Shown here piece after piece: positions 1 through 9,419 of a DNA stretch of 64,000 bases; the first letter of the stretch is position 1; the number at the start of each line of letters is the position of its first letter. A program made the translations under genes and the position numbers. The notes beneath the pieces were generated by a model, which had not been told where the DNA came from, did not search any database, and saw only the letters and a list, made by a program, of their open reading frames with translations. The stretch is from Kalmanozyma brasiliensis GHG001. Lineage: Eukaryota > Basidiomycota > Ustilaginomycetes > Ustilaginales. The stretch covers positions 806,001-870,000 of the forward strand of contig NW_015961959.1 in the NCBI RefSeq assembly GCF_000497045.1, read 5' to 3'.

Positions 1-1878
1 GGTTGCATCGCCGTTGGTGCCCATCGCGAACTTGACATGGCCGTGACCGCCGTTCGAAGATGACTGCCGGGCCAAGTCGGCGGTGGATCCGTTGGGCGCT
101 GCCAGAGATAGCGCCTGCTCGTCGGCGGGCGTGGCAGGCGCATCCGAGCTGCCGTCGGTGCTGGAAAGCCCGTCGATGTTGGAGATGGATCGAGCCATGG
201 AGCCCGTGTTAGAGTCATTGGTGGCGCTCTTTGCCTCCGCATCGAGTTCGTCGTCAGCGCCGGCATCCACAAACACCTCGGAAGCGTCGTCGGAGGCGGC
301 GTCGTCTTGGTAGACGTCATCGTCTTCGTCCTCATCCGACTGCTGCGCATCTGGGTCCGTCTCGCCAGGCGCAAATCCGGCAGCGAGGGCACGCTGAGCA
401 CGACGATCTTCGCGACGTCCTGCGCGTCTGGCCTCGCGATCCTCTTCCTCGACTTGTCGCTTGGCCTCCACCAATGCTTGGTATGCTTCAATGAGTTTGC
501 GCTCCTTCTCGAGCACAGCCTCGCGCTCAGCCCGGATCACCGCTTCCTTGGCCAGTCTTTCCGCCTCGATAGCCGCTTCCTTCGCCAGCCTCTCGGCCTC
601 GATGGCCTCTTCGGCGGCGATGCGTTCTGCTTCGATACGAGCCTCCTCGGCGAGCCGTTCTGCTTCGATCCGCGCCTCCTCTGCGCGCTTGGCTTCCTCG
701 ATGGCCGCGAGACGTTTCTCCTCCTTGCGCTTGGCTTTTCTCTCCTGCTTTTCCTTCTCCTTCTGAGCTCGCTCTGCTGCTGCTGCCTCTTCGGCCTCGA
801 TGCGTCGCTTCCGCGCTTCCTCGCGGAGCTGCTTCTGACGTTCCATCTCTTCCCGCTCGGCCTGTTCGCGTGCGAGACGCCTTGCGATGCGCTCGGCACG
901 CCGCTTCTCTTCCGCCTCTCGTTCGAGACGGTCCCTCTCCTCAGCTTCGGCCAAGAGCCTCTCGCGCTCAGCTCGCCTCGCTTCCCTCTCCATCTGCCGC
1001 CTTGCTTCACGCTCAATCTGCCTCTTCCTCTCCTCCTCCTGCTCTTGTTCGAACGCTAGAGCGGCGAGTCGTTCGCGTTCGGCGCGCTCGACCCGTCTCC
1101 TTGCCCGTCTCTCTTCGTCGGTCTGCAGACGTCGCTCCTCCTCGCGGGCCTGCTGGCGGTGATGCACCTCGAGACGGTCTGCCTCCATCTGCCTGTCGCG
1201 GTTGCGCTCCCATTCGCGCGCCTCTAGCTCGTCGTCCTCGTCGGCCGTGTGGAAGCCGTCGTTGTCGTCGGTGGATCTGCGCCTGTTCCTGGGTCGACGC
1301 GGCGCTGCACCGTTGCCAAATATCATGTAGCCGGCTTCTTCTGTAGGTGACTGCTGATCGTAGCCGCGATTGTAGGATCTGTGATCCTGATCATAGGGCG
1401 AGACCGGGCGCCGTGACCCGGCAGCAGCGGAAAGCATGTGATGGGCAGAAGTAGACGGAATGGGAGGCATGTCTTTCCACTCGATCTCGCCGCGAGCATT
1501 GCGCACTGTCAGGCGCTCGCTGCTCTTGGTCCGCGAGATCTTCTTTGTGGAAGTAGTTTGGATGCTTGCATTGCTGTCCTTGGGCTTGCGCGAGGAGGAC
1601 GAGTGGGCAAAGAGGCTTGGCTCGACTGGCGGACTCTCGGCGGAAGGGGAGGGGAAGTCAGGATCGTAGGTTGCAGGATAGAATGGTGTGCTGGATTTGT
1701 ACGTGTTGCCGAGCAAAGGACCATAGCTGGGAATCGTAGATAGAGCAGGCTGGGCTTCACGTGGTCGCTTTGTGGATTCGAGGATGGTCGAGGTGGATGA
1801 CTTGGGCGGGCCTTTGGAGCCGAAGGGTGCCCTGGACTTGTTGAAGGACGCCTGCGGTGGGTAGTGTCGTTCCATCAT
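1..1878 (-). CDS. Coiled-coil protein of unknown function (3' end outside window)
   Basis: The reading frame is open from an ATG-ATG pair at 1878 down to base 1, about 626 codons, so the C-terminus lies beyond the left edge. The N-terminal ~230 residues are Ser/Pro/Tyr-rich and look disordered. They are followed by about 230 residues of almost uninterrupted Glu/Arg/Lys/Ala heptad-like sequence (roughly bases 400-1200), including near-repeats of the type EARIEAERLA. This is a long, highly charged helix or coiled coil. Next comes an acidic stretch (QSDEDEDDDVYQDD) and a Ser/Asn-rich low-complexity segment. An in-frame TAA upstream, with no other ATG between, supports the chosen start. I do not recognise the family. 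A cytoskeletal or scaffold role would be a guess from the coiled coil only. Antisense open frames here are by-products of the GC-rich charged codons. Confidence 0.8.
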   Translation of the reverse strand, partial: MMERHYPPQASFNKSRAPFGSKGPPKSSTSTILESTKRPREAQPALSTIPSYGPLLGNTYKSSTPFYPATYDPDFPSPSAESPPVEPSLFAHSSSSRKPKDSNASIQTTSTKKISRTKSSERLTVRNARGEIEWKDMPPIPSTSAHHMLSAAAGSRRPVSPYDQDHRSYNRGYDQQSPTEEAGYMIFGNGAAPRRPRNRRRSTDDNDGFHTADEDDELEAREWERNRDRQMEADRLEVHHRQQAREEERRLQTDEERRARRRVERAERERLAALAFEQEQEEERKRQIEREARRQMEREARRAERERLLAEAEERDRLEREAEEKRRAERIARRLAREQAEREEMERQKQLREEARKRRIEAEEAAAAERAQKEKEKQERKAKRKEEKRLAAIEEAKRAEEARIEAERLAEEARIEAERIAAEEAIEAERLAKEAAIEAERLAKEAVIRAEREAVLEKERKLIEAYQALVEAKRQVEEEDREARRAGRREDRRAQRALAAGFAPGETDPDAQQSDEDEDDDVYQDDAASDDASEVFVDAGADDELDAEAKSATNDSNTGSMARSISNIDGLSSTDGSSDAPATPADEQALSLAAPNGSTADLARQSSSNGGHGHVKFAMGTNGDAT

Positions 1879-3118
1879 GATGTCTGCTGTGGGTCCGCTT
1901 TCCGCGGTATGGGAGGGGTCGTTATAGTGAGTGATGTGGTTGAGAATTGAGGTGGTAGTGTGTCGCTGTCGTCGTCGTCTGTCACAGCTCGGACTGGCTC
2001 ATGGTCGAGGCTTTAGGCAAGGTCGAAGCGATTAGAAGCCTCGGAGGCGGGTATAGATGATGGGCGGTCTATAGCTTGTGGTCCCAGAGCTGGTGTGCTT
2101 TGGTGAAGAAGGTGGAGAGCGGGATGATCGTGAGAAAGCTGAGCTGTGACCAATGTCGGGGAAAGGGCAAAGAGCATCACAGACGCAAGGCTGAATCGAC
2201 GATCTTTGTTGAAAGAGTGTGTGTGAAGCGAGGCGAGGCGAGCTGAGGTTTCTGACTTGTTGTTGATTTTCCGGGGTCGTCTGTCGATCTCAAACCTTGG
2301 CGACAGCGGTAACTCAACCCTCAGGGCGGCGGCAGCAGCCGGCCTTGGCCTGGTTTCAAGCCGCAGAGTTGGCAACAGCAGCAGCAGCAGGCGGAAGACG
2401 AAATTAGAAATCGCTCACTCACCCGCCTTGGTTTTCAGGGGGATTTTCCATTCCTCAGCTGGGCTTAGCCGAGGCTGCTGCAGGCTTCCAGCTGATCTGC
2501 TGCAGTGGATCGTGTTTTGGCGAGGTTTGGAGCTGAGTTTGGCCCGCTGCGCTTGGTCCGATCCGCTCTTGTTCCAGCGCATCCCCACGAGAGAAAAGGA
2601 ACCGGGCTGGGTTCCGACAGTGATCAAGCTAAGCGAGGCATTCCTTCGCTCCTTGCGATGGCCAGGCGTGGGAATCTCGAACGGACGATGTCATCTTGAT
2701 CGTCGGGAAGCGCCGGTCGTTCGCGGATGCCATCCGAATCGCGAGCTTAGGACATCGGAACCGCCGATCTTGCTGCAGTGCAGGAGGAAGATCGTCACTC
2801 TGTGTGTGAGCAGCAGCTAGGCTATTCGCCAGTGCCAAGCTCGTGCCCTTTTGTCCAGTCAGTCTCCTCTTCACGGGACGATGCACGATACAATGGCGAG
2901 CTGCACTGTGTCAGAGTTTGCTGCAGGGTGTAGCGCAGCGGAGTTTCGCCTGACTTGAGTTATGCGGGGGACCTTACCGCTGCAAATAAAGCGCTGTGCT
3001 GTGTCACTGTTCCCACGCGCGTGGGGGCTGACATCGCACAACCTTGTTCAGCTTTAAGCTCTGGCAAACAACCACCACTCTTTTGTGTGCATTGCAAGCG
3101 ACGTGGGAAGACACGGAC
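1879..3118. other. Intergenic region, no gene seen
   Basis: About 1.2 kb between the start of the coiled-coil gene (leftward) and the 3' end of the DUF2256 gene. Short open frames occur on both strands, but none has a recognisable domain, a plausible start context or matching splice sites. The left part must hold the promoter and 5' leader of the leftward gene. CAG/GCA trinucleotide runs occur near 2330-2395. Confidence 0.6.
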
Positions 3119-4000
3119 TTATGAAGACCTCTTTGATCTGACACTGATGACCCCTTTGGCGAATGACAGGTCCTGAACCGTCCGCATTACTTTACCTCCC
3201 TGTGAGAGTTCTATCGAACCCGCATCGGTCGTCGTCTTGCTGGTCTGTCTAGTATCCGAGTCGTGAGTGATGCCAAGAGCCAGACGTCTTGCAGCCCTTC
3301 GTACACGCTCTCGAAAACCTGGCGGGCTGTCTAGCGCCCTCCAAAGTGGGTGAGCTGGCGTCGTACTGTCGCCATTCGCAGTGTCGCTCTGAGTGCCGTT
3401 GTCTGAGCCCGCATCGCTTTCTTCGTCCCCCGTCAACCCTTGTTGCTGCGAGCCTCTGCTTATAGACGCGCTATCCAGCACTTCTCGCAGTCGATCCTGG
3501 ACCTCTTCCAGCGTTCCGCCTCCACCTCGTCTTGCGACGCCTAGCAAGACCCCTTCGACGAACGTCTCTACGTCCACCTTGACCTCCGCACCGTCCTTGG
3601 CGGCGACACCTGAGCAAGATCCGAGGTCATTGAGACTGCCCGCATCGGCAGTGAAGGATACAACCACCCTGCCCGGACGAGTGCTGCGACATCGATCCGA
3701 GCAGTATTTGATCCCGCTCCAGTCCTTGGCCCACTTGGCCCGCGGCGTAATTACTCGACCGCACGTTAAGCACGCCTTTGGGCTGAGATCGGACAGCGAC
3801 ACCTTGCTCGAGCAGGCTTCTTCGTGATCTGAGCTTTGCGCAGCCTCAGCAGCGGCGATGGCTCGAGCCGACTTGCGTGCCATGAGTGGAGGAGCGCTGG
3901 TGTGGATGTGACCAGTGATCGGGATGTGTCGCCTTTCGAGAATCGCCAATTGGCTGGATCGGCTGAGTGACTTCAGCTGCGTCAATACAGATCGCAACAT
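3119..4000 (-). CDS. DUF2256/DUF3253 domain protein, probably mitochondrial
   Basis: A 293-residue protein starting at ATG 4000. The upstream extension has no ATG. The first ~45 residues are rich in Ser, Arg and Leu and nearly free of acidic residues, which fits a mitochondrial presequence; a second ATG at 3883 could give a shorter form. Next comes a small zinc-binding DUF2256 module: CLTCGR, then a Trp-rich stretch (AKWAKDW), then KYCSDRCR. The C-terminus ends with SQGGKVMRT...AKGVISVRSK, which matches the end of DUF3253, a winged-helix-like domain often found with DUF2256 in bacteria. A low-complexity acidic Ser/Thr linker interrupts the DUF3253 region. The biochemical role of this domain pair is not established. 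The architecture is more common in bacteria than in fungi. Confidence 0.8.
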   Translation of the reverse strand: MLRSVLTQLKSLSRSSQLAILERRHIPITGHIHTSAPPLMARKSARAIAAAEAAQSSDHEEACSSKVSLSDLSPKACLTCGRVITPRAKWAKDWSGIKYCSDRCRSTRPGRVVVSFTADAGSLNDLGSCSGVAAKDGAEVKVDVETFVEGVLLGVARRGGGGTLEEVQDRLREVLDSASISRGSQQQGLTGDEESDAGSDNGTQSDTANGDSTTPAHPLWRALDSPPGFRERVRRAARRLALGITHDSDTRQTSKTTTDAGSIELSQGGKVMRTVQDLSFAKGVISVRSKRSS

Positions 4001-4224
4001 GCAGTCACAGGTCAAGTCTCGCCGTCAAACACGACCTCGAACATGCATGGCAGAGCAAGCGTTGGACGGGGGAAGCTTAGGAGAAGATGCTTGATCGGCA
4101 ATGCACACCAAAAATTACGCGGCGTCAGAAATCGCCGGTGTGACGCACAGACGTCAGGTCGCACAAGTCAAGTGGAGTTTGGGTGCTTCTGACACAAGAA
4201 GCCGCCGGAGATAGCCAAACAGCA

Positions 4225-4229
4225 TATAA
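4225..4229 (+). promoter_or_regulatory. Putative TATA box of aldo-keto reductase gene
   Basis: GCATATAACGG lies 84-88 bases upstream of the ATG at 4313. The spacing fits a TATA element with a short 5' leader. Assigned from sequence and position only. Confidence 0.4.
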
Positions 4230-4312
4230 CGGTGGTCGACTGGAGCAAACCCCCTTCCCTTCCACAACACACATTCCATCCCTCTTCCCTCTCCCTGGAA
4301 AGTTGTCCCAAA

Positions 4313-5421
4313 ATGGCAGCCGATATCCCCTCGTTCACGCTCAACACGGGCGCCAAGATTCCCTCGGTCGGCATGGGTTGCTGGCAAGGTCAACCCGGTG
4401 CGGGCAAGGACAACGAGCTCGTCGACGCTCTTGTCAAGGCCATCAATGTGGGCTACCGTCACCTTGGTAAGTTGCCTTTCTCTAACAAGCTGTACCACAT
4501 GAAGGCGCATCTGTGATCTGATTCTAACCTCACTCTTATCGGCATGATCTCCCATTCCTAGATACCGCGACTGGATATGCAAACGAGCGCGAAGTTGGCG
4601 AAGCGATCCGCAAATCCGGCGTTCCGCGCTCCGACATCTTCCTCACCACCAAGCTGCGACCCGGCGGAGTGAACGACCCTGTCAAAGAATTTGAGGAATC
4701 GTTCAACAAGCTCGATGTCGAGTACATCGACCTGTGGCTTCTGCACTGGCCTCAGGGCTTCACCTCGAGCGAGGGCAACTTTGGCGGTGGCGACGTGTGC
4801 GGCTTGGAGCACCAAAAGCACCTTGGTCCCACCTTCAACGAGACGTGGGCCAAGATGGAGGACATCTTCCTCAACTCGCACAAGGGCAAAGTCAAGGCGA
4901 TTGGCGTGAGCAACTTCAGTATCAAGAACCTGGAGATTCTGCTCCAGACGGCCAAGGTCGTTCCTGCGGTCAACCAGATCGAGCAGTCGCCTTTGCTGCC
5001 GGAACACAAGCTCAACGAGTACTGCAAGCAGAAGGGCATTCATATCACGGCCTACAGCCCGCTGGGCCAGATGAGCTCGGCAGTGCACGACGACGAGACG
5101 CTCAACGAGATCGCCAAGAAGCACGATGTTACCGCTGCTACCGTGGCGCTCAGCTGGGCTGTGCAGAAGGGCACCTCGGTCGCCCCCAAGTCGACCAACG
5201 AGAAGCGCATGAAGCAGAACATCACGCTCATCAAGCTCAGCGACGAGGAGATGAAGCAGGTGGACCACATCTCGGATGACCCTAAGAAGCACACCAGGCT
5301 CAACTACCTTGTGTTCGACAAGGACACCCACAAAATCCTCGGTTGGACCATGGAGGAGATGGGCTGGGATGTTGGATTCCTTCAGGAGCCTGGAAAGTCG
5401 ACGAAGAAGGTGGGCGAGTAG
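4313..5421 (+). CDS. Aldo-keto reductase (glycerol dehydrogenase/aldose reductase type)
   Basis: Two exons, 4313-4466 and 4562-5421, encode 337 residues. The 95-nt intron has a GTAAGT donor, a CTAAC branch site near 4525 and a TAG acceptor; splicing restores the conserved HLDTA motif. The protein is a single TIM-barrel AKR with the full catalytic tetrad: Asp52, Tyr57, Lys82 (TTKL) and His113 (LLHWP). It resembles fungal NADPH-dependent Gcy1/Ypr1-type reductases that act on aldehydes, glyceraldehyde or aldoses; the substrate cannot be read from sequence. Length is close to the usual 310-330. It is cytosolic, with no signal peptide. It converges on the hexose-6-phosphate mutarotase gene, with 139 bases between stop codons. 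Confidence 0.92.
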
Positions 5422-5560
5422 ACTTTTCACTTGTATCGCGAAAGCAAGGATCTCAAGGAAATGCAATGAAACGATTCGGCGCTCGAACAGCGAGTCGCCC
5501 ACAGACACCTTTTGACTGAGTTGCGTTGCTTATGAATGACTTGATTAGAGAGCTTGATCC

Positions 5561-6490
5561 TTACAGCAAGGCCCTCAACGTCTGTTCTGCGACCCACTTG
5601 CTTCCCTTCGGCAGCGTCTCGAATCCGTGTACCGAACCGGGCTCGACGCAGACATACCTCTTCCACCCGCCCTCCTCCAGATCCCCGATCGACTTGTTCC
5701 CCTCCTCGGCGCAGTTCCAGACAACGGTGTCCTTGAGCTCTTTCGACCTCGTCACCTCGATCCCCTTGCCCAGCCCCTGCTCTTCCACATTGTACAGCAT
5801 CTTGACATCCCTCGGCGTCTCCCCTGCCGAGGTGCTGTGCTTGCCCATGTGCACCCTATCGATCGACTGTGCGTCAAACACGAAGTTGTCCGTATCCAGC
5901 TGTGCCTCACCGCCTTTGACCTTGTCGATGTATTGCATGCCCTTCAGACCCTGGACCGATGCCTTGGTGGAGTCCGGCACGAGGAAGTACGTATGCAGTA
6001 GTGCGTGGAAGGGCATCTCCCCTTGGCCTTCGACGTAGTTGACCCGCAGCTCGTTCTTGAGCTCCTGCGGCGACAGCGTGACCGTGTACTGCAGAACCGT
6101 CTCGTAGGGCCATACAGCGGCGATATCCGGCTTGTCCGCGGTACGCAGCTCGAGGGTGACGCTCACCTTGTCCTCCTCGTCCACGGTGGGGGCGTTAGAG
6201 GAGACAGACCAGTCGTGAATGCGTGCAAATCCGTGCTTGTCGAGCGCCTTGACGACTTCGGGTGCATCAGCGTGCTGACTGGGGGGACCAAAGACGGGAA
6301 AGACGATCGGAATGCCGCCTCGAATCGCAGCACTGCCGTCGAGCGCCGCTTTGGAGGAGAGGAAGAGCCGCTCCTTGCCGCCGGCCGTCCTCCACGAGGT
6401 GACGGTCGCACCGAAGAGGTAGATCTCGGTGGAGGCGCCGGACTTGGGCAGCTCGAGCTTGATCGTCTTGCTGTTGTGAGTGACCGGCAT
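5561..6490 (-). CDS. Glucose-6-phosphate 1-epimerase (hexose-6-phosphate mutarotase)
   Basis: A 309-residue protein of the aldose 1-epimerase superfamily. It resembles yeast YMR099C (297 residues), which interconverts the alpha and beta anomers of glucose-6-phosphate in the cytosol. Visible family features are the RGGIPIVFP loop, the KHGFAR motif (His86), the catalytic-type histidine in HALLHTYF (His162/His166) and CVEPG near the C-terminus. The start at 6490 (MPVTHNSK) matches family length. The frame stays open upstream to about 7021, but that extension has no domain and is probably 5' leader. The gene has no intron and no signal peptide, unlike the secreted epimerase-like gene at 40.4 kb. 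Confidence 0.88.
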   Translation of the reverse strand: MPVTHNSKTIKLELPKSGASTEIYLFGATVTSWRTAGGKERLFLSSKAALDGSAAIRGGIPIVFPVFGPPSQHADAPEVVKALDKHGFARIHDWSVSSNAPTVDEEDKVSVTLELRTADKPDIAAVWPYETVLQYTVTLSPQELKNELRVNYVEGQGEMPFHALLHTYFLVPDSTKASVQGLKGMQYIDKVKGGEAQLDTDNFVFDAQSIDRVHMGKHSTSAGETPRDVKMLYNVEEQGLGKGIEVTRSKELKDTVVWNCAEEGNKSIGDLEEGGWKRYVCVEPGSVHGFETLPKGSKWVAEQTLRALL

Positions 6491-7370
6491 GATGTCGAGA
6501 CAAAATGTGATGGTAGCCGGGGAAAGATCTTTGGCAACGATAGCACTAGCAAGCAGCTTGACACAGTCAGCACGAGGACCTGAGCTTATCGGACCGGCTC
6601 CGTGGCCTGAGCGTAATCTGACACATATCTGAATCGCCGATTCTTCACCACCCGATACCAACGATTCGCGGTCTTTTTCGAAATTCGCCTTGTTCAGAGA
6701 AAGTCTAAAGACGACAAACAACACCTCACCCAAACCAACACCTCTCTGAGCCTCGCGTCTCGAAATTTGAAATGGGCGCTTTGAACCCGAGTGATGCCCG
6801 TAGCCCCTGAGCGTTTGTTTTGAATTCGCATCAGCCCAACTGGACAGCTCTCGATGGCTTTCGGGCAATACACCTCTGTTCAGGTGGCAGCATGTCATGA
6901 TCATCCTTGAGAGATCAGCATGCTGGTCATAGATTGGGGCCAAAGCAAGTGAGAAACCGCTGTCGTTGCGGTGAAACGGAGCAGAGGCAATGCACAGTAG
7001 ATCAGAGTGGTGCATATGCATGCACGGCGCTCTCGAAGTCTCTTTAGAACCACGCTCTCTTGCCTAATTTGGCAGCCCGTCATGCGGTACGAGGTGACGC
7101 TATCTCACTGTCCACTTTCTACTTCCTCCAGGCATCGGAGTTCCGATCTTGTCCCCTCCCTTTGTCGCCGCAAAGACCGCGTCGCTTCCCCCGAGGCAAT
7201 GACGAAGAGATAGAGTTCCGCTGTCTGTGTGTTGATGAAATGAGTGCTTAGAGTGCGGCTTAGCCGCTGTCCGCCGTGTCCATCTCCATCTCTGTCTCCG
7301 CTTGGCGTTGTCTCCCCCTCACCACCATCTCCCCCCGTCATCACCTCCCACCCGCCACAAGATCGCCATC
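6491..7370. other. Divergent intergenic/promoter region
   Basis: 880 bases between the leftward mutarotase gene and the rightward 612-residue gene, presumably holding both promoters and leaders. No RNA gene, repeat or convincing short ORF is seen. A pyrimidine-rich stretch (about 7255-7360) precedes the rightward ATG, as is common in fungal leaders. Confidence 0.5.
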
Positions 7371-9209
7371 ATGACCGCCAAAGCCTCCTCATCCGGATCC
7401 ATGTCGACACCACCACCCAAGAAGAAGCGCGGCTTCTTCAGCTGTCGTTCCAAGCACGCTCTCGACTCCCTCCCGCGCAACGCCCGTGGCGACAACGCAG
7501 CGATCAACCGGCTCCAGGCGCGAGACATCTTTCAGCGCGAAGCGGACGACTTCTTCGCCTCGCCCTCTACCGCCTTCACGCCGCTGACCGAGGAGAAGGG
7601 CCTGCTCAAGCTCGCCGAGCACAACCGCACCGAATCGACGCTCCCACCACCCTCCCCGACGGTGCCTATCAAGCCGCTGTTCGCACAAGAGGTGCGCGAA
7701 GGCGAAGAGGACATCGTAGGAGAGCTCGAGCTGCAATATCGACAAGAAGAGGTAAACGAGAAGGAGGAAGCGCGAGATGTGCTGCCCGACGACGTGGTGT
7801 CCCCCACAGACGCACCGGGCGTGGGAAGGAGTATGAGCCTGTCCAGCAAGACAGGTCGCATCAAACGCTCACTCAGTCTCAAGCGTAGTGCGAGTACTGC
7901 GAGCGCGAAACTCATCGCGCGCGCACCGCCCGTGAGCTCGGTCGACTTTGCTGACCTACCCGTCGAGTCTGGCAGCTCGTCGGAGGAGGACGAGGAGAAC
8001 GTCGGTGTGGGGTCCATGGCTTCCATCCGCAAGGCGAGGGGACGACACGCGGTGGGGCACCAGCCTGCCGTACCCGATATCAGCGAGGACGACTTTTTGG
8101 CGTTCGACAACGTTCCCATCCCACCCAAGGCGAGTCCGGGCAAGACCGAGAAGCCGGCGCTGGCAGTCTCGATCCCGGAATCCGACAGCATGCGAGCCGT
8201 CGCAGCGGTGCTCGAGACGTCGAGCGATTCGGCGCGCTTCCGCACCGGGCCCTCGGTGGGCACGCCGCGGATGGAATCGCCATCCTCGTCGCGCATCGCC
8301 CATCGGGCCCAGATTCGCAGCGAGAACGACGACGAAGATACGGTGCCGGAGCTGCGCACGCCGGTTCGCTCTGGCACTACACGAGGGTTCTGGGACACCA
8401 CCCTCGATCGGGACGAGTCCTTCAGCACTTCACGAGGAATCCCTTTCCAGTACGTGACCAACCTTTCCCGTCCTGTGTCGATCGCATCTCTCCGCTCGCT
8501 GGCGACGCCATCGACACCACCGCGCACATCCTCCCGACCCACCTCGCCAAACGGCACCTACCACGGTCTTCGCTCCACCAAGAGCTTCTCCACATCGCCG
8601 CTCAAGCAGGCCACCTTCAACGGCTTCCCTCGCACCTTCTTCCCAGCCTCGACGTTCAACGCCACGCCTCGTCGGGCGAACGCGGCCGAAGAGCAGGATG
8701 TGGAGCGTCAACTCGCCGGTCACGCCGCTACGCCCTCCCACGCATGTTCCAACTGTGGCGTCGTCGAGCCGCGCGACTTTGCCTCTTTCGTTGGCAAAGG
8801 CAAAGCCTCCCGTCATACGTCGGTCAAGCAGCAAACGCTGCACAAGTCCACCTCCACCCCGCAAGCTGCCGCCACGGGCTCGTTGCGGAAGAGCAAGAGC
8901 GCAATGCTCAAATCGGACGGCCCTGGAGAGGGGACGTTGAAGCGATGGGGTCTCGCAGAGGCCTTCAAGGCAGGCGAGGGCATGGGCAGCATCCGCACCA
9001 AGAAGATGGTCCCCGGACCAGGAGGGGGTTACATCACCGATACGGCGAATATGAGGTGGTGCAGCGCGCTGGATGAGATCAAGAAGGCGTTGAAGGAGGA
9101 CGGTGACGAGCAAGAGGAGGAGGAGGAGGAGGAGAGGGTGCAGAAGGAGACCCAGAGCGTGATCTCCGAGAGGAGCGAGAGGATGGCTAGGTACGGCGTA
9201 GCTATGTAA
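7371..9209 (+). CDS. Ser/Pro-rich protein of unknown function
   Basis: A 612-residue protein. The start at 7371 lies in good context (CCATCATGA); an upstream in-frame start at 7302 would add a Pro/His-rich stretch that looks like leader. The N-terminus carries a basic block (PPKKKRGFFSC) that could act as a nuclear localisation signal. The middle is low-complexity Ser/Thr/Pro/Arg sequence with many SP and TP sites, typical of disordered phosphoproteins. A CSNCGVV motif occurs about 130 residues before the end. The C-terminal ~110 residues look more ordered (LKRWGLAEAFKAGEG, VPGPGGGYITDTANMRW) and end in a poly-Glu coiled segment encoded by a GAG repeat near 9113-9137. I do not recognise the family. 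Intronless. Confidence 0.78.
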   Translation: MTAKASSSGSMSTPPPKKKRGFFSCRSKHALDSLPRNARGDNAAINRLQARDIFQREADDFFASPSTAFTPLTEEKGLLKLAEHNRTESTLPPPSPTVPIKPLFAQEVREGEEDIVGELELQYRQEEVNEKEEARDVLPDDVVSPTDAPGVGRSMSLSSKTGRIKRSLSLKRSASTASAKLIARAPPVSSVDFADLPVESGSSSEEDEENVGVGSMASIRKARGRHAVGHQPAVPDISEDDFLAFDNVPIPPKASPGKTEKPALAVSIPESDSMRAVAAVLETSSDSARFRTGPSVGTPRMESPSSSRIAHRAQIRSENDDEDTVPELRTPVRSGTTRGFWDTTLDRDESFSTSRGIPFQYVTNLSRPVSIASLRSLATPSTPPRTSSRPTSPNGTYHGLRSTKSFSTSPLKQATFNGFPRTFFPASTFNATPRRANAAEEQDVERQLAGHAATPSHACSNCGVVEPRDFASFVGKGKASRHTSVKQQTLHKSTSTPQAAATGSLRKSKSAMLKSDGPGEGTLKRWGLAEAFKAGEGMGSIRTKKMVPGPGGGYITDTANMRWCSALDEIKKALKEDGDEQEEEEEEERVQKETQSVISERSERMARYGVAM

Positions 9210-9419
9210 GAGAACGACGATAGACAGTAGACCATGGACACTTTTCTCGCAACTGTAGAACACATCGACTCGCAAACCAAGAGTGTGACCGGAAAGGAAA
9301 GTGGTATTGAGAAACCAAGCTATAGCAGCATAGAAGTGAATGAAACCCGTAAAGACAAATACAGCGGTCGACGAAGAACCGGAGGGGGATGGGGGGGATA
9401 GGGAGTGATTTTTTTGAAT

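Noticed and set aside
5561..7021. A 486-codon version of the mutarotase
   Set aside because: The extra 177 codons have no homology and the family length and motif spacing fit the ATG at 6490.
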